From the NCBI GenBank assembly GCA_045611685.1, contig JAZKXO010000080.1, positions 1-47,456 of the forward strand: a stretch of 47,456 nucleotides of DNA. The letters run 5' to 3'. The stretch comes from SIG701 sp045611685. Lineage in GTDB: Bacteria; Bacillota; Clostridia; Oscillospirales; CAG-272. A program made the position numbers and the translations under genes. How positions within the stretch are numbered: position 1 is the stretch's first letter; each line of letters begins with the position of its first letter. Below, piece after piece: positions 22,473 through 30,586 of this stretch. The notes under the pieces are model-generated. The model ran no database searches. It saw nothing but the letters and a program-made list of their open reading frames with translations, and was not told where the DNA came from.

Positions 22473-23239
22473 ATATCTCCCCTGATAATATGCCCGTTTT
22501 GCCGGAACTTACGGCAGAGCGGAGACGTGAGATCGCGGACAATTACCGCCTTGTAAAAGAAAACATCGCCCGCGCTATGGATCGGCGCCGTGTTGGCGGC
22601 GGCGAAGTACGCCTTTTGGCCGCATCGAAAATGGTTCCGCCGGAGGAGATCCTCTTTGCGGTGAACGAGCTCGGCCTTGATCTGATCGGCGAGAACCGCG
22701 CCGTGGAGCTGACGGCGAAGCTACCCTTTCTGAAAGGGCGTGTAGAGCAGCACTTCATCGGCCACCTCCAGACGAACAAGGTGGGAAAAGTGGTCGGGAA
22801 CGTCACCGTTATCGAAAGCGTCGATTCCGTACGTCTTGCTGCCGAGATCGACCGCCGGTCGAAGGCCCACGGCATCGTAACGGATATCCTCATTGAGGTG
22901 AACAGCGGACGGGAGGAAAACAAGGGCGGGATCTTCCCCGAAAACGTCCGTGATTTTCTCACGGAGCTCGAAGCGTTCCCCTCCGTTCGCCTCGCGGGAC
23001 TGATGACGATGGCGCCCGTATCGAGCGAAAAAGAGGATTTTCGTAAATTTTTTAGAGAAACTTACGGAATTTTTATTGACATTTTCACAAAAAAATCGCA
23101 TAATATAATAGAGCCTGTATTTTCTCGTGCGCCCATCCTCTCGATGGGTATGAGTGACAGCTATGAAATTGCCGTGGAGGAAGGCGCCACGGAGGTGCGT
23201 GTCGGCTCTGCGATCTTCGGTCGCAGAATATACACGTGA
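22469..23239 (+). CDS. yggS: YggS-family PLP homeostasis protein
   Basis: 256 residues of the COG0325 family, a PLP-binding TIM-barrel protein that manages free pyridoxal phosphate and has no confirmed catalytic reaction. The PLP lysine is Lys54 in LAASKMVPPEE, followed by IGENRAVEL and HFIGHLQTNKV, and ends SMGMSDSYEIAVEEGATEVRVG. It overlaps the HlyD-like gene by 4 nt. An AT-rich patch in the 3' third (23040-23110) encodes an unusual FRKFFRETYGIFIDIFTKK stretch and contains the promoter for sepF. Confidence 0.94.
   Translation: MNISPDNMPVLPELTAERRREIADNYRLVKENIARAMDRRRVGGGEVRLLAASKMVPPEEILFAVNELGLDLIGENRAVELTAKLPFLKGRVEQHFIGHLQTNKVGKVVGNVTVIESVDSVRLAAEIDRRSKAHGIVTDILIEVNSGREENKGGIFPENVRDFLTELEAFPSVRLAGLMTMAPVSSEKEDFRKFFRETYGIFIDIFTKKSHNIIEPVFSRAPILSMGMSDSYEIAVEEGATEVRVGSAIFGRRIYT
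23076..23104 (+). promoter_or_regulatory. Promoter inside yggS, driving sepF
   Basis: TTGACA (23076-23081), 17 nt, CATAAT (23099-23104), inside the yggS coding region and in its most AT-rich stretch. sepF begins 189 nt downstream. Confidence 0.7.
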
Positions 23240-23292
23240 GATGCCTCAAAACTCAGGATATTAAAAAGATTACATATGCGGAGGATTAGATC

Positions 23293-23832
23293 ATGGGACT
23301 TATGGACAAAATAAGAAAAGTAACCGGCACGGACTCTGACACTTACGCGAGCGACTACGACTATTACGGCGAGTTCGGTGCGGATGAGGAAGCACAAGCA
23401 GAAGAAACGATGCAGGATACCTCTGTCGGCATGAACGCAGGCATGGGTATGGGCGCCCTCTCTTCTATGAGCGGCGGCATCAGCCTCTCCGGCGCAGCAC
23501 TTGAGCTCAAGGTTGTTAAGCCCGAGCACTTCGAGAGCGTTCCGCAGATCGCGGATCACCTGCTCAACAAGCGCACCGTCGTTCTCAATCTGGAGAACAC
23601 GAACAAGGAGACCGCACGCCGTCTTATCGATTTCTTGTCCGGCGTTGCTTACTCGATCGACGGCTCCCTCAAGAAGATTGCCAGCAACGCGTACGTTATC
23701 ACGCCCTCGAACGTGGACGTCGGCGACGCACAGCTGAAGGATCGCCGCGAGAAGGAAGAAGCTCCGGCTGCTCCCGCTCCGCAGGCAGAAAAGATCGCAG
23801 TGGTTGACGACTCCGATCTCAGCGTTTTCTGA
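23293..23832 (+). CDS. sepF: Cell division protein SepF
   Basis: 179 residues. The N-terminal MGLMDKIRKVTG is the membrane-binding amphipathic helix, followed by an acidic flexible linker rich in Met and Gly (about 45-65) and the SepF domain (about 70-155; VVKPEHFESVPQIADHLL, VVLNLENTNKETARRLIDFL). A 25-residue Ala/Pro tail follows. SepF polymers anchor FtsZ filaments and shape the septum. Shine-Dalgarno GGAGG precedes the ATG. A second promoter inside yggS would keep sepF expressed independently of alr. Confidence 0.95.
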   Translation: MGLMDKIRKVTGTDSDTYASDYDYYGEFGADEEAQAEETMQDTSVGMNAGMGMGALSSMSGGISLSGAALELKVVKPEHFESVPQIADHLLNKRTVVLNLENTNKETARRLIDFLSGVAYSIDGSLKKIASNAYVITPSNVDVGDAQLKDRREKEEAPAAPAPQAEKIAVVDDSDLSVF

Positions 23833-23858
23833 TTCGGACCGATTCTGCCCGGCACGAA

Positions 23859-23892
23859 AAACAAAAGGCAGCACCCGTTGCCTTCTGTTTTT
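23859..23892 (+). terminator. Terminator after sepF
   Basis: AAGGCA (23865-23870) pairs with TGCCTT (23879-23884), extended by ACAAA/CTGTT, and followed by T5 at 23888-23892. Confidence 0.7.
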
Positions 23893-23922
23893 GCGTCTAA
23901 TTTATTTACGAATATTACATAC

Positions 23923-23961
23923 GCGGGCAGCATGATAATAACGTGCTGCCCGCAGATACTT
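23923..23961 (+). terminator. Second hairpin between sepF and yggT
   Basis: GCGGGCAGCA (23923-23932) pairs perfectly with TGCTGCCCGC (23944-23953), loop of 11, and a T5 at 23960-23964. With the preceding terminator it gives two tandem stops inside the division cluster. Confidence 0.65.
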
Positions 23962-24037
23962 TTTACAAGATCCGACGGGATTGTCTATAAAAAGACAAAA
24001 TACGAAAAGTCCCTCGGATACGGAAAGGAGCTCCCCC

Positions 24038-24304
24038 TTGCCTGCCTCTTTCTACGTTGTTGCCATGGTCGCGTCCCTTCTCATTTCCGTAATCCAGGCG
24101 CTGATGCTCATCCGCGCTGTCCTCAGCTGGTTCCCCGTCAATGATGCGAGCCCCTTTGTCCGATTCATCTACGGTGCGACGGAGCCGTTCATTCTGCCCG
24201 TACGCGCGCTTCTCGACAGATTTTCATTCTTCCGTTCGATGCCGATCGATATGTCCTTTTTGTTTACGTTTCTGATTCTATCCTTTCTCAGATCACTTTT
24301 GTAA
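24038..24304 (+). CDS. yggT: YggT-family membrane protein
   Basis: 88 residues. The start is a TTG at 24038, 7 nt after GGAAAGGAG; no ATG or GTG fits. Two hydrophobic segments (AMVASLLISVIQALMLIRAV and MSFLFTFLILSFLRSLL) and the family line LSWFPVNDASPFVRFIYG identify it. YggT proteins are found next to sepF and ylmH throughout Firmicutes; no biochemical function is established. Two terminators separate it from sepF, and no promoter is obvious in front of it. Confidence 0.9.
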   Translation: MPASFYVVAMVASLLISVIQALMLIRAVLSWFPVNDASPFVRFIYGATEPFILPVRALLDRFSFFRSMPIDMSFLFTFLILSFLRSLL

Positions 24305-24322
24305 AACGGGAGACGCACGCCG

Positions 24323-25171
24323 ATGAAACCGATCCCTTTTGAAAAGCTTGACGCCGGCGCACGCCGCCTGACTGCGCGTGCACGGGAACTCGCCACGCGT
24401 GATCCGTACGACGTTGTCTTTACCGACTTTTTAACGCCCCGGGAGCAGCGCATCTTTTACGCCGCCGTAGCCTCCGAGGGCGAGGCACACCGCCTCTTTT
24501 TCTACGGCGGTGCGAGAGAAGCGGAGCGACGCCTCGCCGTTCTTTTGCCGGAATGGTATCTCGTGGACGAGCCGAAGGGTGATCCGTTCAGCTTTGCACG
24601 CGAGGAATACCTCATCACCCTTATCGAAAACGGCACGGCGGATCTTTCCGCCGCCGTCGTTCCCGTATCGCTCAAGGCGAGCGAATACGCCGATCTTTCC
24701 CACCGTGACTGGCTCGGCGCGATCTTGGCGCTGGGACTCGATCGCTCGGCACTCGGGGATATTGCCGTCCTCGATCCGCACAGCGCGGTCGCCTTTTTCA
24801 CCCCGACCATCGCCTCTTTCATCACGGAAAATCTGAAAAGAGCCGGCTCGGATGCAGTGCGCGCCGCCGCCTTTGATCTGCCCGACGGATTTACGGTTCC
24901 CCACTCGTTTGAACGCATGGAGGTCAGCGTTGCCTCGCCGCGCCTTGACGGCGTGGTGCACGCGCTCACCAACCTTTCGAGAGCCGACGCCGCCGATTTC
25001 GTAAAATCCGGCGAGGCGGAGGTGAACTACTTCCCCGAGGAAAACCCCGACGCGCAGATCACCGACGGAGACGTTCTTTCACTCAGAGGATTCGGCAAAT
25101 ATATCATTGATTCCGCAAACACCGTAACGCGGCGCGGACGAAGCCGCCTCGTTGCGAGAAAATACAAATAA
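24323..25171 (+). CDS. ylmH: YlmH, S4-domain RNA-binding protein
   Basis: 282 residues, with an N-terminal YlmH domain and a C-terminal S4 RNA-binding motif (about 205-265; SPRLDGVVHALTNLSRADAA, then DGDVLSLRGFGKYII). It belongs to the conserved ylm division cluster. Work in Bacillus and related species connects YlmH to ribosome-associated quality control and to division, so naming by position is safer than by role. It lies 18 nt downstream of yggT. The ATG at 24323 is preceded by GGGAG. Confidence 0.92.
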   Translation: MKPIPFEKLDAGARRLTARARELATRDPYDVVFTDFLTPREQRIFYAAVASEGEAHRLFFYGGAREAERRLAVLLPEWYLVDEPKGDPFSFAREEYLITLIENGTADLSAAVVPVSLKASEYADLSHRDWLGAILALGLDRSALGDIAVLDPHSAVAFFTPTIASFITENLKRAGSDAVRAAAFDLPDGFTVPHSFERMEVSVASPRLDGVVHALTNLSRADAADFVKSGEAEVNYFPEENPDAQITDGDVLSLRGFGKYIIDSANTVTRRGRSRLVARKYK

Positions 25172-25187
25172 CGATAGGGAGGCACTT

Positions 25188-26405
25188 ATGCTTTTGCCGC
25201 AGGAACTGAAAAAATACTCCTTTGACCGCGCCATACGCGGTTATAACACCGCCGAGGTAGAGGAATACATAGCCTTCGTTATCACCAAATACGAGGAAAT
25301 ATACCGCGAGAACGACGAGCTGAACCGTAAGCTGTCAATCGCCGTGGAATCTCTTGCCGAAATACGCGAGAGGGAGGCGAAGATCGCCGCTCTTGAGAAA
25401 GCGGTAAAACGTGCCGCCGCAAAGCTTCTTGCCTCCGCCGAAAAGAAGCGCGACGAGCTCGTCGCCGAAGCTGCGGCGTACGCCGATCGCATCGTTAAGG
25501 ATGCCGACGCGCACGTTGACGAACAGAAAAAACAGTTTTTACGTATTCAGGCCGAGATCCTCACCCTGCGCGATATGCTCTTTACCGCGTACAGCGAGCA
25601 TATCGACCGCATTGAGGCCTTGACCGCCCTCGCCGAGGAAAAAGATTTTTCCGATCCCGCCCCCATCCTCGCTGATGCGGCGGAGGAGATCCTCCCCGAA
25701 GATCCGGCAGAGGAAAACGCGGCTGAAGAGCCGCAAAGCGCGGACGTCTACACCGAACAAGAGCTTGAAGAGGAGGAAGCCGCAGAGGTTATCGAAGAGG
25801 AACCGCTCATGTCCGCGGCAGACGAGGACGTATACACGCCCGAGGAATTGTCTGACGATGATAACGCTGTCGGGGACACCACCGAAGAGGATACCGGAGA
25901 CAGCATCTCCAATGCCGAAGACGCGTCCGAAGAAATCGAAGAGGTGCCCACAAAAGAGACCGAAACGCAAACGGCGGCGTTCGATGCGGACACGCTCGAA
26001 ATCGGGGACCTGCTGGCCGAAATTCCCGCTGAGGAAAAGCCGGACGACGACGCACTTCTCCGTGAGCTGCACGAGGTGTTTGCCAAAGAGTTTGCCGCCG
26101 CCGAGTCGGATCCGAGCGGCAGCGAAGACGTCCTCTCCGACGATTGGGACCGTGGCTTTGAGATTAAGCACGAGGCGGTGGAAGCTCCGCCGTCCGAGCC
26201 AAAGACGGAGATTCCCAACGAGACGCCCGAAGAGCCGAACGAGGAACACGCCGACGAAGACGCCGAACTTGACGAGCTGAAGCGCCGCATGGGTCTCACC
26301 GACGAAATAAAGAAGTATCCCGGCATTGATTCGTTTGAATTTATCCCCGAGGACGCGCCCGACGATAACAAGAGGGGCGGCAAATTACATAAGAAAAATA
26401 AGTAA
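25188..26405 (+). CDS. divIVA: DivIVA-domain protein with a long acidic C-terminal region
   Basis: 405 residues, much longer than Bacillus DivIVA (about 165). The N-terminal DivIVA domain is clear (LPQELKKYSFDRAIRGYN, TAEVEEYIAFV), followed by a coiled coil (about 30-140). From about 170 the protein is dominated by Glu, Asp, Ala and Pro, for about 200 residues, with no recognisable domain. DivIVA binds curved membrane at poles and septa and positions partner proteins. I chose the ATG at 25188 (GGGAGG before it) over an earlier frame start. Overlap and spacing place it in the ylmH-lspA operon. Confidence 0.92.
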   Translation: MLLPQELKKYSFDRAIRGYNTAEVEEYIAFVITKYEEIYRENDELNRKLSIAVESLAEIREREAKIAALEKAVKRAAAKLLASAEKKRDELVAEAAAYADRIVKDADAHVDEQKKQFLRIQAEILTLRDMLFTAYSEHIDRIEALTALAEEKDFSDPAPILADAAEEILPEDPAEENAAEEPQSADVYTEQELEEEEAAEVIEEEPLMSAADEDVYTPEELSDDDNAVGDTTEEDTGDSISNAEDASEEIEEVPTKETETQTAAFDADTLEIGDLLAEIPAEEKPDDDALLRELHEVFAKEFAAAESDPSGSEDVLSDDWDRGFEIKHEAVEAPPSEPKTEIPNETPEEPNEEHADEDAELDELKRRMGLTDEIKKYPGIDSFEFIPEDAPDDNKRGGKLHKKNK

Positions 26406-26417
26406 AAAGGAGCGTCT

Positions 26418-26897
26418 ATGCTTCTATTTGTACTGATCGTGATCGGCGCGGTCGCGCTCGATCAGATATCAAAGCTGTGGGTGCTTCATTCGCTCGCACC
26501 CATCGGCTCTTATCCGCTCATAAAAAACGTTCTCCACTTCACCTACGTTGAAAACAGAGGCGCCGCGTTCGGCATGCTCGCCGATCACCGCTTCGTGTTT
26601 ATGGCGGTGTCCACGCTCGCGATCGTAGGTTTGTTTCTGTACGTTTTCATCGTCAAACCGAAGGATAAAATGGAGATCGTGTCTCTTTCGTTTATCATCG
26701 GCGGCGGCATCGGCAACATGATCGACCGCATCTTCCGCGGATTCGTGGTCGATTTTATCGACGTTGCGTGCATCAATTTTTACGTTTTCAACATCGCGGA
26801 TTCTTTTGTGTGCGTCGGATGCGGACTGATGATCCTGTATCTGATCCTCGCGGAGATCGGTGAGAGAAAAGGGGCAAACGATGCTCACGAAAAATGA
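26418..26897 (+). CDS. lspA: Lipoprotein signal peptidase II
   Basis: 159 residues with four membrane helices. It removes the signal peptide from prolipoproteins after lipidation of the lipobox cysteine. All family motifs are present: DQISKLWV, VENRGAAFGM, GGGIGNMIDR and FNIADSFVCVG, the last two with the catalytic aspartates. AAGGAG precedes the ATG. It overlaps the pseudouridine synthase start by 17 nt, so the two are coupled, as is typical of Firmicutes. Lipoproteins in the window such as the one at 19512 would be substrates. Confidence 0.96.
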   Translation: MLLFVLIVIGAVALDQISKLWVLHSLAPIGSYPLIKNVLHFTYVENRGAAFGMLADHRFVFMAVSTLAIVGLFLYVFIVKPKDKMEIVSLSFIIGGGIGNMIDRIFRGFVVDFIDVACINFYVFNIADSFVCVGCGLMILYLILAEIGERKGANDAHEK

Positions 26898-27885
26898 TCT
26901 CGACCTGACTTTTTCGGAAGACACCGTGACTCTCGAGGTCGGCGGCGGCGCCGTCGGCATGCGCGCGGACGCGGGACTCGCGCTTCTTGCAAAAGAGACG
27001 GATGCAGAGGCGATCGCCTCCCTCTCCCGTTCCGGCGCGGCACGGCTCATTGAGACCGGCGCGGTAACGGTGAACGGCGCAGTGCCCGATAAAAAGACGA
27101 TCCTCAAGGCGGGCGATACCGTGACGGTAATTTTGCCCGAGCCCGCCCCCGCCGAGGCACAGCCGGAGGACATCCCCCTCGACGTCGTGTACGAGGACGA
27201 GGACGTGATCGTGGTGAACAAGCCGAAGGGCATGGTCGTTCATCCGGCGCCCGGGCACGAGCACGGCACGCTCGTTTCCGCACTTCTCTACCGCTGCGGC
27301 GATTCCCTCTCCGGCATCGGCGGCGTTATGCGGCCGGGGATCGTGCACAGGATCGACCGCGACACGACGGGGCTTATTGCGGCGGCAAAAAACGACCGCG
27401 CGCACGTCTCCCTCGCGGCACAGCTTGCCGATCACTCGATGCACCGCGAATACCGCGCGATCGTTCTCGGCGGCATCGACACGAAGGGAACAATAGACGC
27501 CCCGATCGGCCGCCATCCGCGCGACCGCAAAAAGATGGCGGTACTGCCATCGGGTGCCGCCGGCGCCCGCGAAGCGGTAACGCACTACTATCCGATCACG
27601 GATTACGGACAGTTTTCCGAGGTGCGGCTCGTGCTCGAGACGGGGCGCACGCATCAGATCCGCGTGCACATGAGCCACATCGGGCATCCGGTTTTGGGCG
27701 ACGAGGTGTACGGCGCGAACCGCACGCCGTTTGAGAAAAAGCACGCACCGCTTCTCGTAGGTCAGGCACTCCACGCAGAAAAGTTGACGTTCACGCATCC
27801 GAGAACGGGTGAGACAATGACGCTGAGTGCCCCGCCGCCGGCGGAATATCTGAAGCTGATTGAGATACTGAAAAGAATGGAATGA
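26881..27885 (+). CDS. rluD: RluA/RluD-family 23S rRNA or tRNA pseudouridine synthase (YlyB-like)
   Basis: 334 residues: an N-terminal S4-like segment (about 40-75) and an RluA-type catalytic domain. The active-site Asp is in IVHRIDRDTTGLI (HRLD-type motif), with VVNKPKGMVVHPAPGHEHG before it and GRTHQIRVHMSHIGHPVLGD after, both hallmark stretches. The best start is the ATG at 26881, 4-10 nt after AAAAGGGG. Family members modify 23S rRNA 1911/1915/1917 (RluD) or 955/2504/2580 (RluC); the exact sites cannot be told from sequence. Last gene of the operon, with a terminator 70 nt beyond. Confidence 0.92.
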   Translation: MLTKNDLDLTFSEDTVTLEVGGGAVGMRADAGLALLAKETDAEAIASLSRSGAARLIETGAVTVNGAVPDKKTILKAGDTVTVILPEPAPAEAQPEDIPLDVVYEDEDVIVVNKPKGMVVHPAPGHEHGTLVSALLYRCGDSLSGIGGVMRPGIVHRIDRDTTGLIAAAKNDRAHVSLAAQLADHSMHREYRAIVLGGIDTKGTIDAPIGRHPRDRKKMAVLPSGAAGAREAVTHYYPITDYGQFSEVRLVLETGRTHQIRVHMSHIGHPVLGDEVYGANRTPFEKKHAPLLVGQALHAEKLTFTHPRTGETMTLSAPPPAEYLKLIEILKRME

Positions 27886-27949
27886 ATTGACGGGGGAGGG
27901 CTTTTGGCAAAAAGCACCTCCCCCGAACCCTCTTTGCAAAAACTTTACA

Positions 27950-27995
27950 CAAAAACACAGCCTGTCCGTACGGTTACAGAGAGGCTGTGTTCTTT
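27950..27995. terminator. Convergent terminator between the division operon and glnN
   Basis: AACACAGCCT (27954-27963) pairs with AGGCTGTGTT (27982-27991), with A-rich and T-rich tails on either side for both directions. Confidence 0.82.
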
Positions 27996-28016
27996 TATTC
28001 AAAAAATGCTGTTCTC

Positions 28017-30101
28017 TTATCTAACGCCGAAAAGCAGTTCTCCGTACGTGGGGAACGGCCAATCGCCGGCGGGCATAATCGTTTCAAGCGTATCTCCCGC
28101 CAGGCGGATCGCACGCATGAGCGGCAGGATCGAATCCTTATAATAGAGCGAACGCGCTTTTTTATCCGTGATCGTGGCAGGTGTGAGGATCGCCTCGTCG
28201 AGCGCCTTCACGTTTTTGTACATCTCCTCGGTGAGGCGGGAGATCTCCTCTGCCGTTTCCGTCTCGTAGAAGCAGGGGATTCCGATCTCACGCTTTCGGA
28301 CGATCGCCTCGGCGATCTCGGCGGCGCACCGACCGGCGGCCGGCAGGATGTTCCGTCTCGTCATCTCGATCATGGTGAGCGCTTCGATGTGGATCACCTT
28401 GCAGTAGTTATCCTGCATAATCTCACAGCGGGAGCGAAGCTCCGTTTCGCTGAATACCTTATGCGTTTTGAACAGTTCCACGTTCTTCTCGTGGAGAAGA
28501 TACGGCAGGCAATCGGGCGTCGTTCTGAGATTGAGAAGCCCTCTCGCCTGTGCTTCCTTGATCCACGCCTCGTCGTAGCCGTTTCCGTTGAAGATGATGC
28601 GATCGTGCGCTTGGATCGTCTTCTTTATGAGATCGTGGAGCGCCGATTCGAAATCCATCGCCGTCTCGAGCTCGTCGGCAAACTGACGGAGAGACTCCGC
28701 CACGGCGGTATTGAGAACCGTATTGCAGTCCGCAATCGAGGCGGACGAGCCGAGCATACGGAACTCGAATTTGTTGCCCGTGAACGCAAACGGCGAGGTG
28801 CGGTTTCTATCGGTGGAATCCTTCGGGAAGCGGGGAAGAACGTGCACACCGACCTTCAAAAGCTGTTTCTCCCAGCCGCCGTAGGGGGTGTCGTTCTTGA
28901 TCGAATCAAGGATCGCACCGAGCTCGTCGCCGAGGAACATCGACACGACGGCAGGCGGTGCTTCGCCGCCGCCGAGACGGTGATCATTGCCCGCAGAGGC
29001 AACGGATATGCGAAGCAGATCTTGATACTCATCCACCGCTTTGATGACGGCGGCGAGGAACAGAAGGAACTGCGCGTTTTCCGCCGGCGTCTCTCCGGGA
29101 TTCAGAAGATTCACACCGGTATCGGTCGAGAGCGACCAGTTGTTATGTTTACCCGATCCGTTGACGCCCGCGAACGGTTTTTCGTGGAGCAGGCAGACGA
29201 GATCGTGCTTTTTCGCAAGCTTCTGCATCATCTCCATCGTGAGCTGGTTGTGGTCGGTGGAGATGTTCGTCGTTGCAAAGATCGGCGCGAGCTCGTGCTG
29301 GGCGGGCGCCGCCTCGTTATGTTCGGTTTTGGCAAGGATGCCGAGCTTCCAGAGCTCCTCGTCGAGCTCCTTCATGAATGCGGCCACGCGGGGCTTGATG
29401 ACACCGAAATAGTGGTCGTCCATCTCCTGCCCCTTCGGGGGCTTGGCACCGAACAGCGTTCTGCCGGTATAGATGAGATCGGGACGGCGCTCATAGATCT
29501 CGCGGTCCACGAGGAAATACTCCTGCTCGGGACCTACGGTCGTTTTCACCGACGCTGCGTCCGAGCCGAACAGACGGAGCACGCGCATCGTCTGCTTCTG
29601 CACGGCCTCCATAGAACGGAGAAGCGGGGTTTTCATATCGAGCGCCTCGCCGCCGTACGAACAGAACGCGGTGGGAATACAGAGAACGCCCTCCTTCAAA
29701 AAGGCATAAGACGTCGGATCCCACGCGGTATAGCCGCGCGCCTCAAACGTAGCGCGGAGTCCGCCCGAGGGGAACGAGGACGCATCCGGCTCACCCTGAA
29801 TGAGCTCCTTACCGGAGAACTCCATGATGACCTGTCCGCCGTCGGTGGGTGTGATAAAACTGTCGTGCTTTTCGGCAGTGATGCCGGTCAGCGGCTGGAA
29901 CCAATGCGTGAAGTGCGTGGCGCCGTGCTCGATCGCCCAATCCTTCATGGCGTTTGCGACGACGTTTGCCACCTCGATATCGAGCCGTTTGCCCACGCTT
30001 ATCGCTTGCCGGAGGGCTTTGTACGTCTCCTTCGGCAGGCGCTGCCGCATAACGGTATCGTTGAACACAAGCGTTCCGAAAATCCGATCTACACTGTTCA
30101 T
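28017..30101 (-). CDS. glnN: Type III glutamine synthetase
   Basis: 694 residues, the size of GlnN/GSIII dodecameric glutamine synthetases, not GSI (about 450). It makes glutamine from glutamate, ammonium and ATP. GSIII lines visible include HWFQPLTGITAEKHDSFI, EHNEAAPAQHELAPIF, VNGSGKHNNWSLST and ASAGNDHRLGGGEAPPA, the last covering ATP- and substrate-site residues. Start ATG at 30101 has GAAGGAG in front. Its leader contains a terminator-like hairpin (30128-30172) and its promoter faces the purine operon promoter, pairing two glutamine-linked units. Confidence 0.96.
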   Translation of the reverse strand: MNSVDRIFGTLVFNDTVMRQRLPKETYKALRQAISVGKRLDIEVANVVANAMKDWAIEHGATHFTHWFQPLTGITAEKHDSFITPTDGGQVIMEFSGKELIQGEPDASSFPSGGLRATFEARGYTAWDPTSYAFLKEGVLCIPTAFCSYGGEALDMKTPLLRSMEAVQKQTMRVLRLFGSDAASVKTTVGPEQEYFLVDREIYERRPDLIYTGRTLFGAKPPKGQEMDDHYFGVIKPRVAAFMKELDEELWKLGILAKTEHNEAAPAQHELAPIFATTNISTDHNQLTMEMMQKLAKKHDLVCLLHEKPFAGVNGSGKHNNWSLSTDTGVNLLNPGETPAENAQFLLFLAAVIKAVDEYQDLLRISVASAGNDHRLGGGEAPPAVVSMFLGDELGAILDSIKNDTPYGGWEKQLLKVGVHVLPRFPKDSTDRNRTSPFAFTGNKFEFRMLGSSASIADCNTVLNTAVAESLRQFADELETAMDFESALHDLIKKTIQAHDRIIFNGNGYDEAWIKEAQARGLLNLRTTPDCLPYLLHEKNVELFKTHKVFSETELRSRCEIMQDNYCKVIHIEALTMIEMTRRNILPAAGRCAAEIAEAIVRKREIGIPCFYETETAEEISRLTEEMYKNVKALDEAILTPATITDKKARSLYYKDSILPLMRAIRLAGDTLETIMPAGDWPFPTYGELLFGVR

Positions 30102-30127
30102 GGCGGTCTCCTTCGATCATACAAGTC

Positions 30128-30172
30128 AAAAACGGCAGAGGCTTTGGGACTGATCCCGGATCGCCTTTGCCG
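30128..30172 (-). promoter_or_regulatory. Possible transcription attenuator in the glnN leader
   Basis: On the minus strand CGGCAAAGGC (30172-30163) pairs with GCCTCTGCCG (30142-30133) with one mismatch; an inner GGGA/TCCC hairpin fills the loop, and T5 follows (30132-30128). It begins a few bases after the likely start of transcription and ends 26 nt before glnN, so it can stop transcription unless prevented. Confidence 0.55.
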
Positions 30173-30180
30173 CTTCTTGT

Positions 30181-30209
30181 ATTATACATTTTTCCCCGCC
30201 CGTTGTCAA
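30181..30209 (-). promoter_or_regulatory. Promoter of glnN
   Basis: Leftward TTGACA (30209-30204), 17 nt, TATAAT (30186-30181): full consensus. Confidence 0.9.
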
Positions 30210-30333
30210 GAGATTTACCTCAATTTCCGCACATTTTGATATGCGTGCCCGCCGGTCGTTTCCGAAACAAAAAAAATTGGTAAAAAACACAAAAAGAATG
30301 CCGTTTTCGGGCGAAAAATCGCGCCGCCCGTTC

Positions 30334-30362
30334 TTGACATTCGAACGAAAATATGATATCCT
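30334..30362 (+). promoter_or_regulatory. Promoter of the purine operon
   Basis: TTGACA (30334-30339), 17 nt, TATCCT (30357-30362), just upstream of the ZTP riboswitch. Confidence 0.75.
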
Positions 30363-30383
30363 ATTATAGGATAATTTAATGAA

Positions 30384-30462
30384 ACTTATGTAACTGACGG
30401 AACCGTGGAATCAACCACAAAGGAGCATAAGTTTTTCTCTGTTTTGCCGACCGTCTGGGCAG
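30384..30462 (+). promoter_or_regulatory. ZTP riboswitch (pfl motif)
   Basis: Conserved pieces in order: CTTATG (30385-30390), which pairs with CATAAG in GGAGCATAAG (30422-30431); a hairpin GTGGAATCAACCAC (30405-30418); and the pseudoknot-forming hairpin GCCGACCGTCTGGGC (30446-30460). This arrangement is the ZTP/ZMP aptamer. The class turns on purine and one-carbon genes when 10-formyl-THF is low, which fits the operon that follows. Confidence 0.9.
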
Positions 30463-30470
30463 TCTCACTC

Positions 30471-30496
30471 ACCGATCCCGATCGGCGGCGTTTTTT
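30471..30496 (+). terminator. Leader terminator, likely expression platform of the ZTP riboswitch
   Basis: CCGAT (30472-30476) pairs with ATCGG (30481-30485), followed by GC-rich CGGCG and T6 (30491-30496). It starts about 10 nt after the aptamer. The stem is short, and more downstream pairing (CGGCG with CGCCG at about 30504-30510) could extend or replace it. Confidence 0.6.
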
Positions 30497-30586
30497 CAGC
30501 GTCGCCGTCTTTGGACGGACGTGGACTGCCGTTTTTCGTTTCGGCGTATTTTTGATTTTCAACCGTTTGGAAAGGATAAAGCGATC

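Noticed and set aside
27987..30239. A 750-codon open frame opposite glnN
   Set aside because: Antisense shadow of glutamine synthetase, with no Shine-Dalgarno and no recognisable motif; it also crosses the glnN promoter and terminator.
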